A DNA stretch of 64,000 nucleotides from Zancudomyces culisetae. Lineage: Eukaryota > Kickxellomycota > Harpellomycetes > Harpellales > Legeriomycetaceae. Position numbers and translations under genes: made by a program. The stretch lies in the NCBI GenBank assembly GCA_001969505.1, contig LSSK01000518.1:1-64000 (forward strand), in the 5' to 3' direction. Below, piece by piece: positions 1-11,985 of this stretch. The notes below the pieces were generated by a model. The model was not told the origin of the DNA. It did not search any database and saw nothing but the letters and a program-made list of their open reading frames with translations. Position 1 is the stretch's first letter; each line of letters opens with the position of its first letter.

Positions 1-132
1 CTCCCTCCCGTACCATGGTCAATAAACTAGAAGTATGAAGATAATCCAACAACCTAACATGAGCGATACTACCAACCAATATGAGAAATGAGAGAAAAAA
101 CTCAAGCAAATGCGATATAAACATGGTTAAAC

Positions 133-2234
133 TCAGTAAAAGTCAAGATTAAAGAGTGCAAACAAAATGTTTTGTAGGACATGGATAGTAAGTAGAATTA
201 TTACAGGGATTATATGAGGGTATCGTTTTAGATTCGAAACCGTGATTCCGACAATATCAATATCAAAAAGGCGGATGGAGACAAGGCTTACCGCATGAGA
301 AACAATCAGTTCAGAAATCCAAATGATGCAGGAGGCTTTTCGAGTCAAATCAAAGCTGTAGTGATACTCAGGCTCGTCATCAGTAGGCTTGAACTGAAAG
401 TATGGATATAAACCCTGGTTTAGACCATAGTGGAGGATGTTTATATAGATCAAAAATGCCAGCATTGTGCTGTTTTCAGCCAGATTCCTGATGTAAAAAG
501 TTAGCGCCAGGTTCCTTTTGTATTCTTTGTAGGGGACGGAGACAAAGCCAAAATGCAAAAGAATCTTGTAGGTAAAGGAGCACATCCTTAGTGGGATTAA
601 AAGAACAATAAACAGCGAACTTAGTAGCTGGATGTACACATACTGCTTTGGATCTTTGAGGCGGGCAAAGATATTTCGATAAAATACAAAGTATGTCAAG
701 GTAAAGTACAGCTGGTAGGCATACTCCAACGGCCATGACCGAACCTTCTCAGTAATGATCCAGCTAGATATAACATCCAGAGAATTTACTATAAGAATCC
801 ATGCATACAAAAAGATTAATCCGGCAAAATTGGTGTGAGGAATGGTGTTGACATAGGTATATCCCAGGAATTCGCCTGCCATCAGCGCCGCATACCAAAA
901 TAAGAATAGCAAACAAAACCAAAAGAAACGTCTGTACGAACTTGGCGTTCTCCATTCCAGTTCGCTGTGAAACAACGCATCTTCTTCAACCAGCCGCTTT
1001 CGACCGCTGGTTTTTCTATAGTTTCTCTGAATCTGAATCATCGACATGATCAAAGGCAGTAAAAGGCTAATTTGAGTCAATAACATCCACAAGAGCGGCG
1101 ACTGGACCAGGCTAGGGTCGTGTCTGTAAACCAGGGCGCCAGTTGCAACAGCAAGCAGCCAAGATATTGTGTTTGCTGAAACTGCTGACATCGATTCTGG
1201 CCACCAGTTGAGAGAATAAATATGAAACAGCCTTGTCACAAGTGCCAAAGAAATTGCATTATATATTCCAAAGTACACAAACAAAAAGAAATAAAAATCA
1301 GCCTTGTATCTTTTTGTTCCATCATTCGTGTATTCTAGGTGGCTTTTTATTGGGAGAGAAACCCACAACAATACCACCAGCACCGGAAAAAACACCAAAA
1401 TCACAAATCGTCCTATCGCTCGATCCATGTAACCCTGGAGTCTTTCTTCAACAGTATTTCCTTTTGATTCTATGCTTATTAGTACATCCGACTCGCTCCA
1501 CGTTCTACTTTTTTGCCTCTTAAGCCGGCTTTCTCTAAACGTTATCATATCTTCCCAGTGTGGATTGAAGTCTAAAATATTATCTGAAAATATTTCTTCT
1601 TCTTCAAAGTTTTTTCGTGCAAACAAGTAATTTTCCGTGGCTTCGTTGTCAAGTGAACCATAATTTGCCATTTTTTGGGAAACTAAATTACCATTTCCAT
1701 AACCACTTTCAAACACATCGCTACCAAACGTATTGCCCACACTCGCTCTCTCACTCGCGCTTATTTTCTTTTTCTCATGTCCTCTCTTTTTCGATTGGTA
1801 ACTCTGCACCGATCGTTGTTCTTCTTTTGGATGGAAATTCCAAAATTTCTTTTTTTTCAATGCGACATTCTCGCCTCTTTTCGAACTACTGGCTCGATAC
1901 AAGTTGCCTTGACTTTTATGGTCCTTATTTTCATTGTAAATTTCTTCATAAAGCCTTTCTAATTCAGCATTGAGAATGCTTTGATCCCCATATTTATCAT
2001 TGCTTTTGCTGTATCCTGCGATTATGCTACTACGCTTTAGAGGATGTTCTAATATGCTGATTCTATCTCTATTATCAAAATCACCCCCTTCCTCCTCCCC
2101 TAAAATGTATTATTTTTTTGACATTTATTGCTATATAAAATTTATGGGAATGTCTAAATATTATACAAAAAGTATATCATACAACAATTTTTTTTATAAA
2201 GTATACTCATTTTACCTTCAAAATCTAAGCCCAT
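133..2234 (-). CDS. Unrecognised multi-pass membrane protein
   Basis: I do not recognise the family. The model has two exons: 2234-2216 (ATG plus 16 bases) and 2099-133, with an intron at 2215-2100. Removing the intron keeps the frame and gives 661 residues. The long exon has no in-frame ATG at its 5' end before a stop near 2110, which is why an upstream exon is needed; donor GTAAAA and acceptor TTTTAG fit in phase. The first roughly 240 residues are charged and soluble (acidic start, then Lys/Arg/Ser-rich). The rest holds about 9-11 hydrophobic segments with aromatic-rich loops (for example LNWWPES, RSWPLEYAY). No catalytic motif is visible. An integral membrane protein of the ER or plasma membrane is an inference from topology only. 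The downstream exon is secure; the 19-base first exon is less so. Confidence 0.7.
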
Positions 2235-3020
2235 TTTCGATATTTTTCTAGTATTGTACTGTGTTATGATAATTCGATTTTGCACTTTTTTTTTTGTGTC
2301 ATTTTATAATTTACAATTTTCTTTTTACTTGTTGATAGCTTTGGCAATTAAGAATATCGAAAAGTGCAATGATACTCTTTTAAATACTTGTAAGGATGAA
2401 AAGAAAAGAAAAAAATCGAATCTAATAAATAAAATACTATTAATTAATCTCCAAGTACTCTATGTGTCTTGTTTTTTTATGAATTCTAGTTGTCAGTTAT
2501 TATATTTGTATTCCCTTAGAGTCGTATAAAAACCTGGTTTAGTTGTTAGTTTCGATTCGTGTCTTGGAGCTCTTCTATCCACATCGCATTCTATCACTAA
2601 ATTTCTCCAGAAACTATCGAAGGTTGCTACTACTTTGACATTTAAAATGCAAACTAATAAATATATCCAAAAAATCAAAAGCTAAAAACTAAAAAAAATC
2701 GTTACAGTTATTAGTGCGTAAACTACCTACCGTTCATTTATTTACACTGATTGTTTAATAGCTTATTATCATTTTCAGATTATTATTGATATAATTGACC
2801 AGTTTTGTTTAGAAGTCCCAAAATCTGTGCAACAATGTAAATGGTTTTTTTTATTACTTTTATCATCTCTTATTTGCTACAAATTCAAAATCACCAGCAG
2901 TATTTATTCTAATTTCTGCAAATGAAAAATTTGCAAGACTCTATTTCCCTCTGTTTAATCACATGAAAGGAAAAACTCTTCATTTGTATTCAAAATCAAA
3001 CAGTTGATGATGAATAAGTG

Positions 3021-3137
3021 TTGTTGAGGGTTGAAGGGTTGGAAGAGTTGGAAGAGTTGAAGAGTTGGAAGAGTTGAAGAGTTGAAGAGTTGAAGAGTTG
3101 GAGGGGTAAAGGGGTAAAGGGGTAAAAGGGTAAAGGT
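3021..3137. repeat. GAAGAGTTG / GGGTAAAG tandem repeats
   Basis: Imperfect tandem copies of a 9-base unit (GAAGAGTTG with GGAAGAGTT variants) run into four copies of an 8-9 base GGGGTAAAG unit. The pattern is a small minisatellite with slippage-type variation. No inverted ends or coding function were seen. Confidence 0.85.
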
Positions 3138-4010
3138 TGTGTATTCATACAGATGCTTGAACAGCCTGGTGGAATGGTAAGTATTAAACGTGAAGTTTCT
3201 TAATAATAAAATAGTAGCCCACACACATCCCATCATGAAAATAGCCTCTTGGTAAAATCGGTGTTATCTGTGGTACACTTATTATGAACCAACTTTAGAG
3301 TCAACGTTAATTATAAATAACATCGAAAATCGGAACAATTACTGGGCGTGTGTACAAATGAATGATATCAAACCATAAGCATATGCGTTTCGATTAATGT
3401 CACATGGTTTATACATCATCACCATTCCTTTATGCTTAATGCATCAACGCGAGTCTATGATTTTGCGAGGTGGAAAATACTAATTGAAATAAAAACTATA
3501 ACTCAAGCGAGCATCCATGAATTAAAATCATATGCTCTTAATTTTAAATTTTATATCCAAGGGTAATAAACACCATGTAAATATTACTACAGCATACAGC
3601 ATGGTAGCTAGTTTTCCATAAACTGGGTTGTATTAATTTATAATTTATTTTTATTTTTAAATTAAAAATAAAAAAGCTAGGTTAGACATGATAATAGATG
3701 AAAACTCCCAAGGATCATAGTTATCATGGTGATGATTAGATTATAACAATGCAGCTTATTGATGTACACAAGAGCCATGGTTTAGTTTAGTTCTGGCCTC
3801 AACAATAATATCTAGTCAGTTGGTGGCATAATTACACCAAGGAGTTCATCAACTCTGCAATAACTATTGCAACACTAAAACGGGTTTTTAAGTTTGTACT
3901 ATTTAGTGGAAACACTTTTTACATGTAAACACACAAAAAAAGAAAGATGAAGGGATGAAGAGGAAGATGAATTGTTGAGAGAGAGAGAGAAAAAAAAAAG
4001 GAAAAAAAAG

Positions 4011-4018
4011 TATATAAA
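4011..4018 (+). promoter_or_regulatory. TATA box of the small surface-protein gene
   Basis: TATATAAA lies 158 bases before the ATG at 4176, directly after a long purine-rich tract and before a pyrimidine/CA-rich stretch that could hold the transcription start. Strong TATA boxes are usual for highly or conditionally expressed fungal surface-protein genes. The assignment rests on motif and position only. Confidence 0.5.
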
Positions 4019-4175
4019 CAGACACTACAACCCCTTCTGTTTGTAAATATCATCCATTCGACTTGCCAGCGTTAAAAATCACAAGTAAAGAGATATTATA
4101 CTCTCCAGTAAAACAAATATTTTCGAATTGAAATAAATAAATAAATAAATAAATACAGCACCAACTTCAATAAAA

Positions 4176-4613
4176 ATGAGATTCACAAAACTCGCAGTCA
4201 TCATTAGTACCGTAGCTTTCACCTTTGCCAGTGGAGCAACAACTCAAGAGCAGTGTTTCCTGACCACATGCAAGGGTAGTCCTACAGACACCGAATGTGT
4301 ATCCAGATGCTTCCAACTTAAAAATGTACCCACCAACGATCAAGTGCAAAAGGCAAATGCTTGTTTTGTAGACTGTAACAAGTACCAAAGGGACTTTTAT
4401 GGAAACTGTGTAATTAACTGTTTTGTGGTCCATTATAATGTGAATCAAACCTACACAAGCTTACCAAGTGCTAACTCTAGCAGTGAATTAGATAATAAAA
4501 AAAATAGTGCTAGTAGAGCTACAATTTATTTTGATAAATCAGATAACTCCATGTTTTTCACTAGTATTGGTGCTCTGATTATGTTTATGGCTTTTATGTT
4601 GGGACTATTTTAA
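4176..4613 (+). CDS. Small cysteine-rich GPI-type surface protein
   Basis: A 145-residue protein with an N-terminal signal peptide (about residues 1-20, cut near FASGA), a central cysteine-rich domain (about residues 27-88) and a C-terminal hydrophobic tail (about residues 126-145) preceded by Ser/Asn-rich sequence, the layout of a GPI-anchored wall or membrane protein. Eight cysteines are spaced in CxxxxC, CxxxC and similar pairs, and the domain ends in CVINC. The pattern is like a common fungal GPI protein family with repeated paired cysteines of unknown function, but I cannot name it. The start is the first ATG after a TATA box and an A-rich leader, with no intron visible. It faces DBP7 tail to tail. 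Surface localisation is inferred. Confidence 0.82.
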   Translation: MRFTKLAVIISTVAFTFASGATTQEQCFLTTCKGSPTDTECVSRCFQLKNVPTNDQVQKANACFVDCNKYQRDFYGNCVINCFVVHYNVNQTYTSLPSANSSSELDNKKNSASRATIYFDKSDNSMFFTSIGALIMFMAFMLGLF

Positions 4614-4680
4614 GAAGAAAGGAAGAAAGGAAGAAAGGAAGAAAGGAAGAAAGGAAGAAAGGAAGAAAGGAAGGAAGGGA
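4614..4680. repeat. (GAAAGGAA)n microsatellite in 3' flank
   Basis: About eight tandem copies of an 8-base AAGAAAGG unit start immediately after the TAA stop of the surface-protein gene, so they probably lie in its 3' UTR. The remaining bases to 5051 are AT-rich with no gene. Confidence 0.9.
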
Positions 4681-5051
4681 GTTGATCTACCAAGTAATGA
4701 TATGAAAAATAAAAACAGCCAGATTCGATAATATCTTTTTGACTATAAATATTTTTTTTTAATGTTAAGTTTAGTTCTTTAAGAAAGTAAAAAAATACTA
4801 GATACTGTAATAATGAGGATAACCGATATAATATATTAAAAGTGTGTAATAGGCAGAGTTTTAAATAAAGTATCTACAAATAAAAAAGGATCAATTAAAC
4901 TCCCACTCATTTCCAACTTTTATAACAAGTTTGGGTGTATCATACAACAAGACTAAAGACAGTTTTAAAATCTTTTAGAAGTTATGAAAAGAGGTTTATT
5001 TGTAAATGCATATCAGGAACTTACATTTAAAGATTGTAAAGAAACAAACTA

Positions 5052-7691
5052 TTAAGATCTAGATTTTTTCATTCTAGGACCAGAATATTCGGAAATATCA
5101 GAGGCGATAACAAAGTCACTAGAAGAGTTGGTATTGGGGTTGGAATTATAACTATTAAATTTGGAAGAAGAGGAAGAAGAGGAGGAGCGCTTGGAGGAAT
5201 TGGTAGAATTACTGGAATTACCCGCGGATGTAGCTTTTGAAGGTCGAGAAGGATTAGCAATAGATCTAGGAGATTCACGGAGAGCAAAGGACTTTGCAAA
5301 ATGACCAAGATGGAGAGATTTAAAGTTGAAATGTGAACGCTGAGCAGAGGAATGGGTATTGTAAGCCCTTACGGAAGAAAGATAAGCATTCTTGGCAAGA
5401 GTAGCAATACTAGGAGGTGATGATGATGATGATGATGATGATGTGGTGGTGGTGTTGGTCGTCGTCGTCGTGGCGGAGGAGGAGGAAGATGGTAAATTTG
5501 AGGAGGGTTTAGGATCAATGATGATCAGCAACTCAAAAATGGATTGCAGTTTGGCAGATAAAGTGACATATTGGTTTTCATAACCAGACAAGTATTTAGC
5601 AGCAAGTTTGAGTAGATCCAAGTAAGATTCATAAGAAGGAGAAAAACCAGCAAAATTTTTGTTTGTTGAAGAAAGCGAAGTTGATAAATAATTGACATAG
5701 GAAAGCTGATTTGGCAGCAAAAACAAACAGGAAGTACCGAAATTACCAAGTCTCGCAGTTCGGCCCACACGATGGATATAGTCATCAATAGATGTCGGTG
5801 GGTCATAATGCACGATGTTTGTGACGTAAGGTATGTCAAGACCACGTGACGCAACATCAGAACATATCAGAATTTTGTTTGTATCTTTGTCGGAAGCAAC
5901 AAAGGCGTTGGTAGTGGCAGTTCGAATCTGTTGAGAAAGGGAGCCGTGAAGTCTATAGATGTTTGTGTTTTTGAATAGGGCGCAGGTAGCGTAAATTTCA
6001 GAATCTTGGCTTTTGTTTTGGTTGTTAGAAATTACAGAATTCAAATCAAGATCTTCATTTGCGGCAGAGGAGGAGAGTAGTGAAGAGAAATCAGCTGACG
6101 AAAACAGATTGTATAAAAAATCGACAGAATCTCTATTAGATAAAAACACCAAGATTTTGCTACTGTTATTTTCGGCTAGTTGTTTCTTTTGTTGGTTGCG
6201 AATACAAGTATATAGCAAGAAGGCAAGAGCAACTAGACGAAGTTTTGTGGGAACAATAAGATACTCATTTCGCAATTGTGAAGGAATAGCTTGTTGCTGT
6301 TGCTGTTGGTGTGATAAAGAGTCATTGTTTGTATTTAAATCTATAGGATTATCAAGAGCAGACAGAGTAATTGGATTAACAAGAGCTAAATCAACTAGAC
6401 TTTTGACGTTGTTTTTTAGAGTTGCAGAACAGAGAACTGTAGTCAGTTCTTTGGTTTGTTTAGCCTTTAAATGCGATAAAATACTAGTGATTGTGTCGTG
6501 GAAACCCATTTCAAGCAATCGATCAGCCTCGTCCAAAACCAGCCACCCGAGCTGATCCACCCCAAACGATTGAGTATTAGTCAAATGATCCAACAATCGT
6601 CCAGGTGTACAGCAGAGAATGTTTATTCCCTTTCGAAGCCGTGCCTTTTCGCTGCTTTTCTTCTCTCCACCAATCAACACTCCACTTACAGCCCAATGGA
6701 ACTTTATACCTCCATGCTTACTCAAAATTTTTGTTGGAATATTCAGTAGTTTTCTGGCGGTTTCATGAACTTGGTTTGCAAGCTCTCTGGTCGGTACTAA
6801 AACGATCGCCAGTGTACCAACACTTCGTTCCATGTCATTTTTAATACTCTTGCTTCTATCAATTGAAAGGTTGAGAATCCAGTTTACTATCGGAACTAAA
6901 TAACTAAGTGTTTTTCCACTTCCTGTTTCAGCTTGGATAAAGCTGTCGCGGTTTTTTTCAATCAGTTTTGGAATTGCAATACTTTGTATCTTTGTTGGTT
7001 TTGTGATATCCATCATCTCTCCAAGCTGGTCACGGATAACCCCATGTAAAGCCTCAAAATCCTTTTTCTCCAACGTACTGTTTGAAGTTTTGTTTTGACT
7101 GTTTTGTTGAGCATTTCTTTTATCAGTCATGTTATTGGCGTGTTTAATTGTATGCTCCAGTATGGTCGTATCTACCTTTTCGGTATTTGAAAAAAGTGAA
7201 CTTGCTACTTTGATATGACTAATGGCCTTTTTCTGCTTGTTTGCCGCCTCATCCTCACCCTCGACCTCACCTCGACCTTCCTTCTCTCCATATTCTTCTC
7301 CTTCGTAATCCTCTGCTTGCATTCTATCGCCTTTTCTAGTATTATTTCTCCTTTCCACATTTGATCCAGTTGCATTTTTTGCTTCAGCCTTATTATCAAA
7401 CCTTTTTGATTCGAGTTGTGTATTTCCACTCTCTTGTTGTTTAGATCCTAGACTTCCCGTGTTGTCGTTATTGGGCTTTCGATCGTCATTCTCAGATCCT
7501 TGCCCTGATTTTCCTTTGGATCTGGCAAGTTTGTTGAACTTACGCCGCTCTAGCTTTTTCGCAAGATGTCGCTGTCGCCAGTTCTTTCCCTTTTGATTTT
7601 TACTATCTAATGCTACAGATCGGCTGAAGACCTTGGTGCTTTTTCCGGAATCACCTGAAGTTAAATTCAGTACTATATCGCCTCCTTCCAT
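5052..7691 (-). CDS. DBP7: ATP-dependent DEAD-box RNA helicase DBP7 (DDX31)
   Basis: An 879-residue, intronless DEAD-box helicase of the Dbp7/DDX31 type, which acts in the nucleolus on early 60S ribosomal particles. Motifs in order: Q-region KIQSIAIP, motif I AETGSGKT (about residue 255), Ia PTRELA, Ib TPGRLL, motif II VLDEADRLLEMGF (about residue 387), motif III SAT, motif V SDVASRGLD and motif VI HRVGRTARLG (about residue 644). The long basic, Lys/Asn/Ser-rich N-terminus (about 210 residues) and the extended region after motif VI fit Dbp7 better than other DEAD proteins. The C-terminal 150 residues carry Ser and Thr homopolymers from GAT/GTC microsatellites (near 5415-5490), making it longer than yeast Dbp7 (742 residues). 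The start is the first in-frame ATG. It shares ribosome assembly with URB1 at 26.9 kb. Confidence 0.93.
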   Translation of the reverse strand: MEGGDIVLNLTSGDSGKSTKVFSRSVALDSKNQKGKNWRQRHLAKKLERRKFNKLARSKGKSGQGSENDDRKPNNDNTGSLGSKQQESGNTQLESKRFDNKAEAKNATGSNVERRNNTRKGDRMQAEDYEGEEYGEKEGRGEVEGEDEAANKQKKAISHIKVASSLFSNTEKVDTTILEHTIKHANNMTDKRNAQQNSQNKTSNSTLEKKDFEALHGVIRDQLGEMMDITKPTKIQSIAIPKLIEKNRDSFIQAETGSGKTLSYLVPIVNWILNLSIDRSKSIKNDMERSVGTLAIVLVPTRELANQVHETARKLLNIPTKILSKHGGIKFHWAVSGVLIGGEKKSSEKARLRKGINILCCTPGRLLDHLTNTQSFGVDQLGWLVLDEADRLLEMGFHDTITSILSHLKAKQTKELTTVLCSATLKNNVKSLVDLALVNPITLSALDNPIDLNTNNDSLSHQQQQQQAIPSQLRNEYLIVPTKLRLVALAFLLYTCIRNQQKKQLAENNSSKILVFLSNRDSVDFLYNLFSSADFSSLLSSSAANEDLDLNSVISNNQNKSQDSEIYATCALFKNTNIYRLHGSLSQQIRTATTNAFVASDKDTNKILICSDVASRGLDIPYVTNIVHYDPPTSIDDYIHRVGRTARLGNFGTSCLFLLPNQLSYVNYLSTSLSSTNKNFAGFSPSYESYLDLLKLAAKYLSGYENQYVTLSAKLQSIFELLIIIDPKPSSNLPSSSSSATTTTTNTTTTSSSSSSSSPPSIATLAKNAYLSSVRAYNTHSSAQRSHFNFKSLHLGHFAKSFALRESPRSIANPSRPSKATSAGNSSNSTNSSKRSSSSSSSSKFNSYNSNPNTNSSSDFVIASDISEYSGPRMKKSRS

Positions 7692-8021
7692 TTCTATACT
7701 TTAAGTGTTTGGTTATACCCTGGTTTGTTCTGGTTCTATTCTTTTGTTTATAATAGCTATTTACATTTACTAGTGGTAATATTAATGCTCTCCTGCTTTT
7801 TACTGTAAAATACCTTTCTGTCCTTATTTTGATCCACAATATATATACTATGAAAAAAAATAAAATTAAAAAATTTTCAGCGAAAAAAAAAACCAAATAT
7901 GAATGGGAAGTACTTATTGGCTAATTTAAATGAAATAAATGATGGAATTGGTGGTAAAAAAAAATTAAAAAAAGGATGGAATAGCAAAATAATGCAATAA
8001 AAAAAATAGAATACTATCTCA
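7692..8021. other. Short intergenic spacer
   Basis: AT-rich 330-base spacer between the DBP7 start and the stop of the aminopeptidase gene, both on the minus strand. It must hold the DBP7 promoter. A TATATATA-like run lies near 7840-7848. No gene seen. Confidence 0.6.
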
Positions 8022-10510
8022 TTAATCGCAAATGATCTTGGAATCAAGTTCAGTGAATTCGTGGAAAAAGGCCTTGAAGAGATCAATGGAAAATTTGACA
8101 TCATCCGTGCCCATCGTTTCCCGAATACTGTGCATTCCGAGCATAGGATTTCCAACATCTATAAAATATATAAAAAAGTGTTGGAAATGGTTTGGCGATT
8201 ATTTACAAATTGTGCAGAAAGAAAAAGCAAATTATCGAAATAAATATAATCAGATTAAGAACTAACCTATTGTTCTAATGCCAAGGTTGGAGCTGATAAG
8301 TGGGCCAATGGTAGAGCCGCATGGTGAATCGTTGCGGACCACAAACTCTTGAATGGGGAGCTGGTGTCTCTTTGCTAGGACTTTTAGAGCCAAAGAAGTA
8401 GCATAGGTTGTGGCGTATCTCTGGTTGGCATTTATTTTGATTACAATACCACCATTCATTTTTGGAGCGTGGTTTTCCTCGTGTTTTTCACTAGTTTGAG
8501 TAGTGAAAAAAAATAATTAAGAAATGATTACAAGACGCAAAGAAGCTAAAAGGGGGAAATAAATAGAAAATAAAAACTTACGAGTAGTTTGGATGAATGG
8601 CATGGGCCATATCAGCAGAAATCAAAAAGCTGTTGGCTATACACTCTTCGAATGCACAAGGCGAGCCAAAGGCGTTCAAGCGCCTCAGAGTTGATTCTAG
8701 CAGCATTGAGTCGGCACCATATGCAGAGCGCGATCCAATTTCTTCATTATCAAACAGTGCAATCATCCGGATGCTTTTGTCTTGCTCAATTGAGTACGAT
8801 GGGTCATCCAAACTTCTTAGCAGAGCCTCGACGGAACAGTACGAACTGTTGAGATTATCGAGTCTGGGTGAAAAGATAAAGTCGTTTGATATTCCTCCGA
8901 CTGATGATGGTTGCGTGTCATATAAACACAACTCAAAGTCGTTGATTTGACTTACTATTATTTATTATTATTTTTTTTACTCGGTTAATCTCAAAGTATA
9001 TACATCAATAATAACAATATAATAATAACAATAAACCAACCTTGAACGCCCAATTTGTCTGCAATCCGAGTCAGAAGCAACGTGTGATGGTTTGCATCGA
9101 TTGTTGCCTCTGTTACAGTTCCATTATCGCCACTTACATCCTCTTTTGCTGCTCGCTCATTCGTTCCATTAGCCCTAATTATCCATAATCAACTTCAATG
9201 TTACCACACCAACTCATTCCTCGTCTAGTACACTGAAGGTGCCGCAATCGCTTTAGTTTACTCGATACTTACATTTTGTTAACCAATGCAATTATTGGTG
9301 TCACGTGTGTTTCCTTGTTGTATTTAAATGCTTCAGAAATTGATCTGTCCAGATGAATCGCCAAACTTGGTATCTTCATAATTGGTCTATTCAATTCAGT
9401 TATTTGTTTTACAATGTTTTATGCTTCCTTTATCAATTTAACAACATGGATACCTATAATGAGAAAAAAAAAACAAATAGTTAAAGTAATAGTATGACTT
9501 ACTCATCAATTCGAACCAATTCTCGCTTATAAACGCCCTCTTCCGTTTCCACCATAACTACTCCCGCCACACTAAGATCTCTGTCAAACCATGTATGCCT
9601 ATAGTATTTATTTATTCCATTCATCTTTGAACTTCATTCCTTTTTTTTTATTCTCCATACTACCAACTCCTTACCATAACCCTCCTCCATATAATTGAAC
9701 TCCCACTTTAAGATATCCCACGTTCTGCTTTTTCGAAACTGGTTTAAGCTATTTATCATTTTTTTTCATCAAAATTCTAAAGCCTCCGCCTTTATATCAA
9801 TTCTTTTACAATAACACCCATATATCCATCTAAAAGCAATACCTTTAAACATGGACTGTCTGTATGTGCTGCAATAACATTAACTCCATTACCGCATTCC
9901 TATTTATTTTTAGTTTTAATCTGTTCAATATAGCTCTCCTTTCCCTCCTTACTTTAGCCATCATTGATGTACTTTTTTGTTTTCAAACTTGGCTTTAAAG
10001 CTTCCATACTGTATATATATGTATGTATACAAATATCAAGGTAATATGGATATTTTTGAGATATATCACACTTACATATTGTCCGCCCACCACAAATGCT
10101 AGAATACTCGAACCATTTCGCGTAAAAAAGTATCTACCGAACGGTTTAACTGTCGATGAATCCCATCTTGATTTCTCCTTCAGCTCCACAAAGTTCTCCT
10201 TAAGCAACTTTTTGCGAACCTGATCGACGGCATGGAAGGGACTCGGTGCGTTGTTGACAAAGCTTACAAACCGCTCCGCTTCAACCAAAAATTCGTCTCT
10301 CATGGCTGTTGCTCCTGATGTTTTTGTTATTCCCGACATTTTATCACTTGAGAGTGTTACACTGCTATTTTTTTTGCTTGTTTTTTGTGAAGGGTTACTG
10401 ATTTTGTTTATTTGTTTGTCTGAGCTAAGTTTTGTTATACTTATTCCTCTTTTACTTGTCTTGATTGATACAGCTGGTTTAAAACAACTTTTTAGAATTC
10501 TTTTTAACAT
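8022..10510 (-). CDS. Aspartyl aminopeptidase (M18), nine exons
   Basis: M18 metallo-aminopeptidase, like human DNPEP and yeast Ape4, releasing N-terminal Asp/Glu from peptides with a two-metal centre. Exons: 10510-10076, 9899-9843, 9748-9675, 9598-9503, 9386-9273, 9174-9041, 8954-8582, 8490-8267 and 8158-8022. All join in phase with GT-AG sites and give 547 residues. Family motifs: NNAPSPFHAV near residue 90, metal-site GAHTD-like AAHTDSPC (His157, Asp159), YGGGLWHTWFDRDL, DNEEIGS, ADMAHAIHPNY and MHSIRE near the end. Typical M18 proteins are about 470-500 residues. The extra length is a basic, Ser/Lys-rich N-terminus of about 70 residues before the conserved domain that looks like a mitochondrial presequence; internal methionines at about 58 and 70 are alternative starts giving a cytosolic form. 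Confidence 0.93.
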
Positions 10511-11985
10511 TAATTCCTGCTTGTTGAGTATCTCTTTATTGCTGGTATTATTCTGCTTTTATCGCTTTGTGTGTGTTTTTAACTGTCCGTTTCCGGTTAA
10601 CCAATTCAGCAAATATATTTGTAGTTCGAATGAATTGTCAAAACCAAACATATTTCGGCTAAATATTCCCCTGTAACCTTTCAACCCCTCTTTCATTCCT
10701 GTGTGCTAGCCCCTTTTCCCGCTTATTATTTCTTTTTATAAACGAATAACATCTCTGTGTCACATCTATGTAAAAATTAAAAAAAACAGCCGGAAAATTT
10801 TTGGTCGCGGTTTCAAATAACCCAATCTATTTCGTGAGTTTATTCTGCCAATTTATTTCGTAAATCGTGAACTACAACAAATTCAACGCTTTTAATAGAA
10901 CATATAGTCAGCCTAAAGACAATCTCGGCTTTTCGGCATTGAAGAAAAGATAAACCACCACATATTTGCTCAAACATAAACTGTAAATAAGATTTAAACC
11001 ACTATTTCCGATCGGGAGACCAAACACGTAAGGAAGTAGAAACAGCTAGCTTGTAACGCCTATATTAATATACACAACGTTTGAAAATGAAAAAAAGTTG
11101 AGATAGCTTAATAACAATAGCTAGCAATCACGGTCATTTTAAGCATTGCTAGCAGCACCTCCACTGATACCATGTTTGGCTTCTCTTCTACACATTTTCA
11201 GAATTTATACTTTCCCATTTATATATACTTTGTATTCTCGTTTTAAACGTTACATTTATAAAAGTAAACTCACCAAAAAACAACCTTCTGCCATAAACCC
11301 CTCTTACACCTCCCTCACTTCTCCCAAGAGTATCACACTACAAAGGCTCACGCATCATTTGCATTTTTTATTTATTTACAGCGTACCAGATACCATGTGC
11401 GCTTTTTGATCACAATCATCTTTTGACGCTCTCATACATTCTTGCTACGTTTAATACCCATAATCAGCGAATTTGTTCTTGATAGTAAAACCCACTCACC
11501 CATACATCTATCCACCACACAGTAACTCTGTGTCTTTTTCACCAATGTATAAAGTATCTGTACTCGTCGCACATCTTCAAGAAAATTAAAAAGAAAGGAC
11601 AGGATAAATGATATACATTTGACTTGAAGCAACCACCATTTTTCCCTTCTGTTCATCCATTTCACCCCCCACCCCTTCTCCCAGTTCCTACCACTCTACA
11701 ATTACAATCAGTTCTTTCACATAACAAAACCTCAGACATACCAAAAACATGCCAACTCCTCGCTCGCCTCTCTTAATGAGCACTGTTGGGGAAATTTAAG
11801 GTACACTCCAAATATTATAAACAAATTGTTATTAGCTATTCAAATTTTAATATGCGTTTGACATTATTCTTAACCGTTAAGCCAAATCACAAAACATATC
11901 CAAACCAACACACTACTAAAGGTATGGAATAAAACTCAACAAAAAAATCAACAAAAGTAATAGCTATTTAACCTTTAAAAAGAAA
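10511..11985. other. Intergenic stretch, no gene recognised
   Basis: About 1.5 kb of AT-rich sequence holding the aminopeptidase promoter and the 3' flank of tropomyosin. Open frames on both strands are under 90 codons, rich in Ser/Thr/Phe/Tyr, and carry no recognisable motif. Confidence 0.55.

Larger units (their letters stand above)
2235..4175. other. Intergenic stretch, no gene recognised
   Basis: AT-rich sequence between divergently transcribed genes, so it should hold both promoters. Short open frames here are low-complexity (Phe/Tyr/Asn/Lys) and look non-coding. It contains a short GA/GT-rich tandem repeat at 3021-3137, a purine-rich tract near 3945-4010, a TATA box at 4011, and an (AAAT)n run at about 4132-4155. 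Confidence 0.6.

Noticed and set aside
3021-3137. Possible CRISPR-like or telomeric repeats
   Set aside because: The units are direct 8-9 base repeats without spacers and without the organisation of either; an ordinary minisatellite.
5392-6555. Plus-strand open frames over DBP7
   Set aside because: They are antisense to conserved helicase motifs and include homopolymer translations of the GAT microsatellite.
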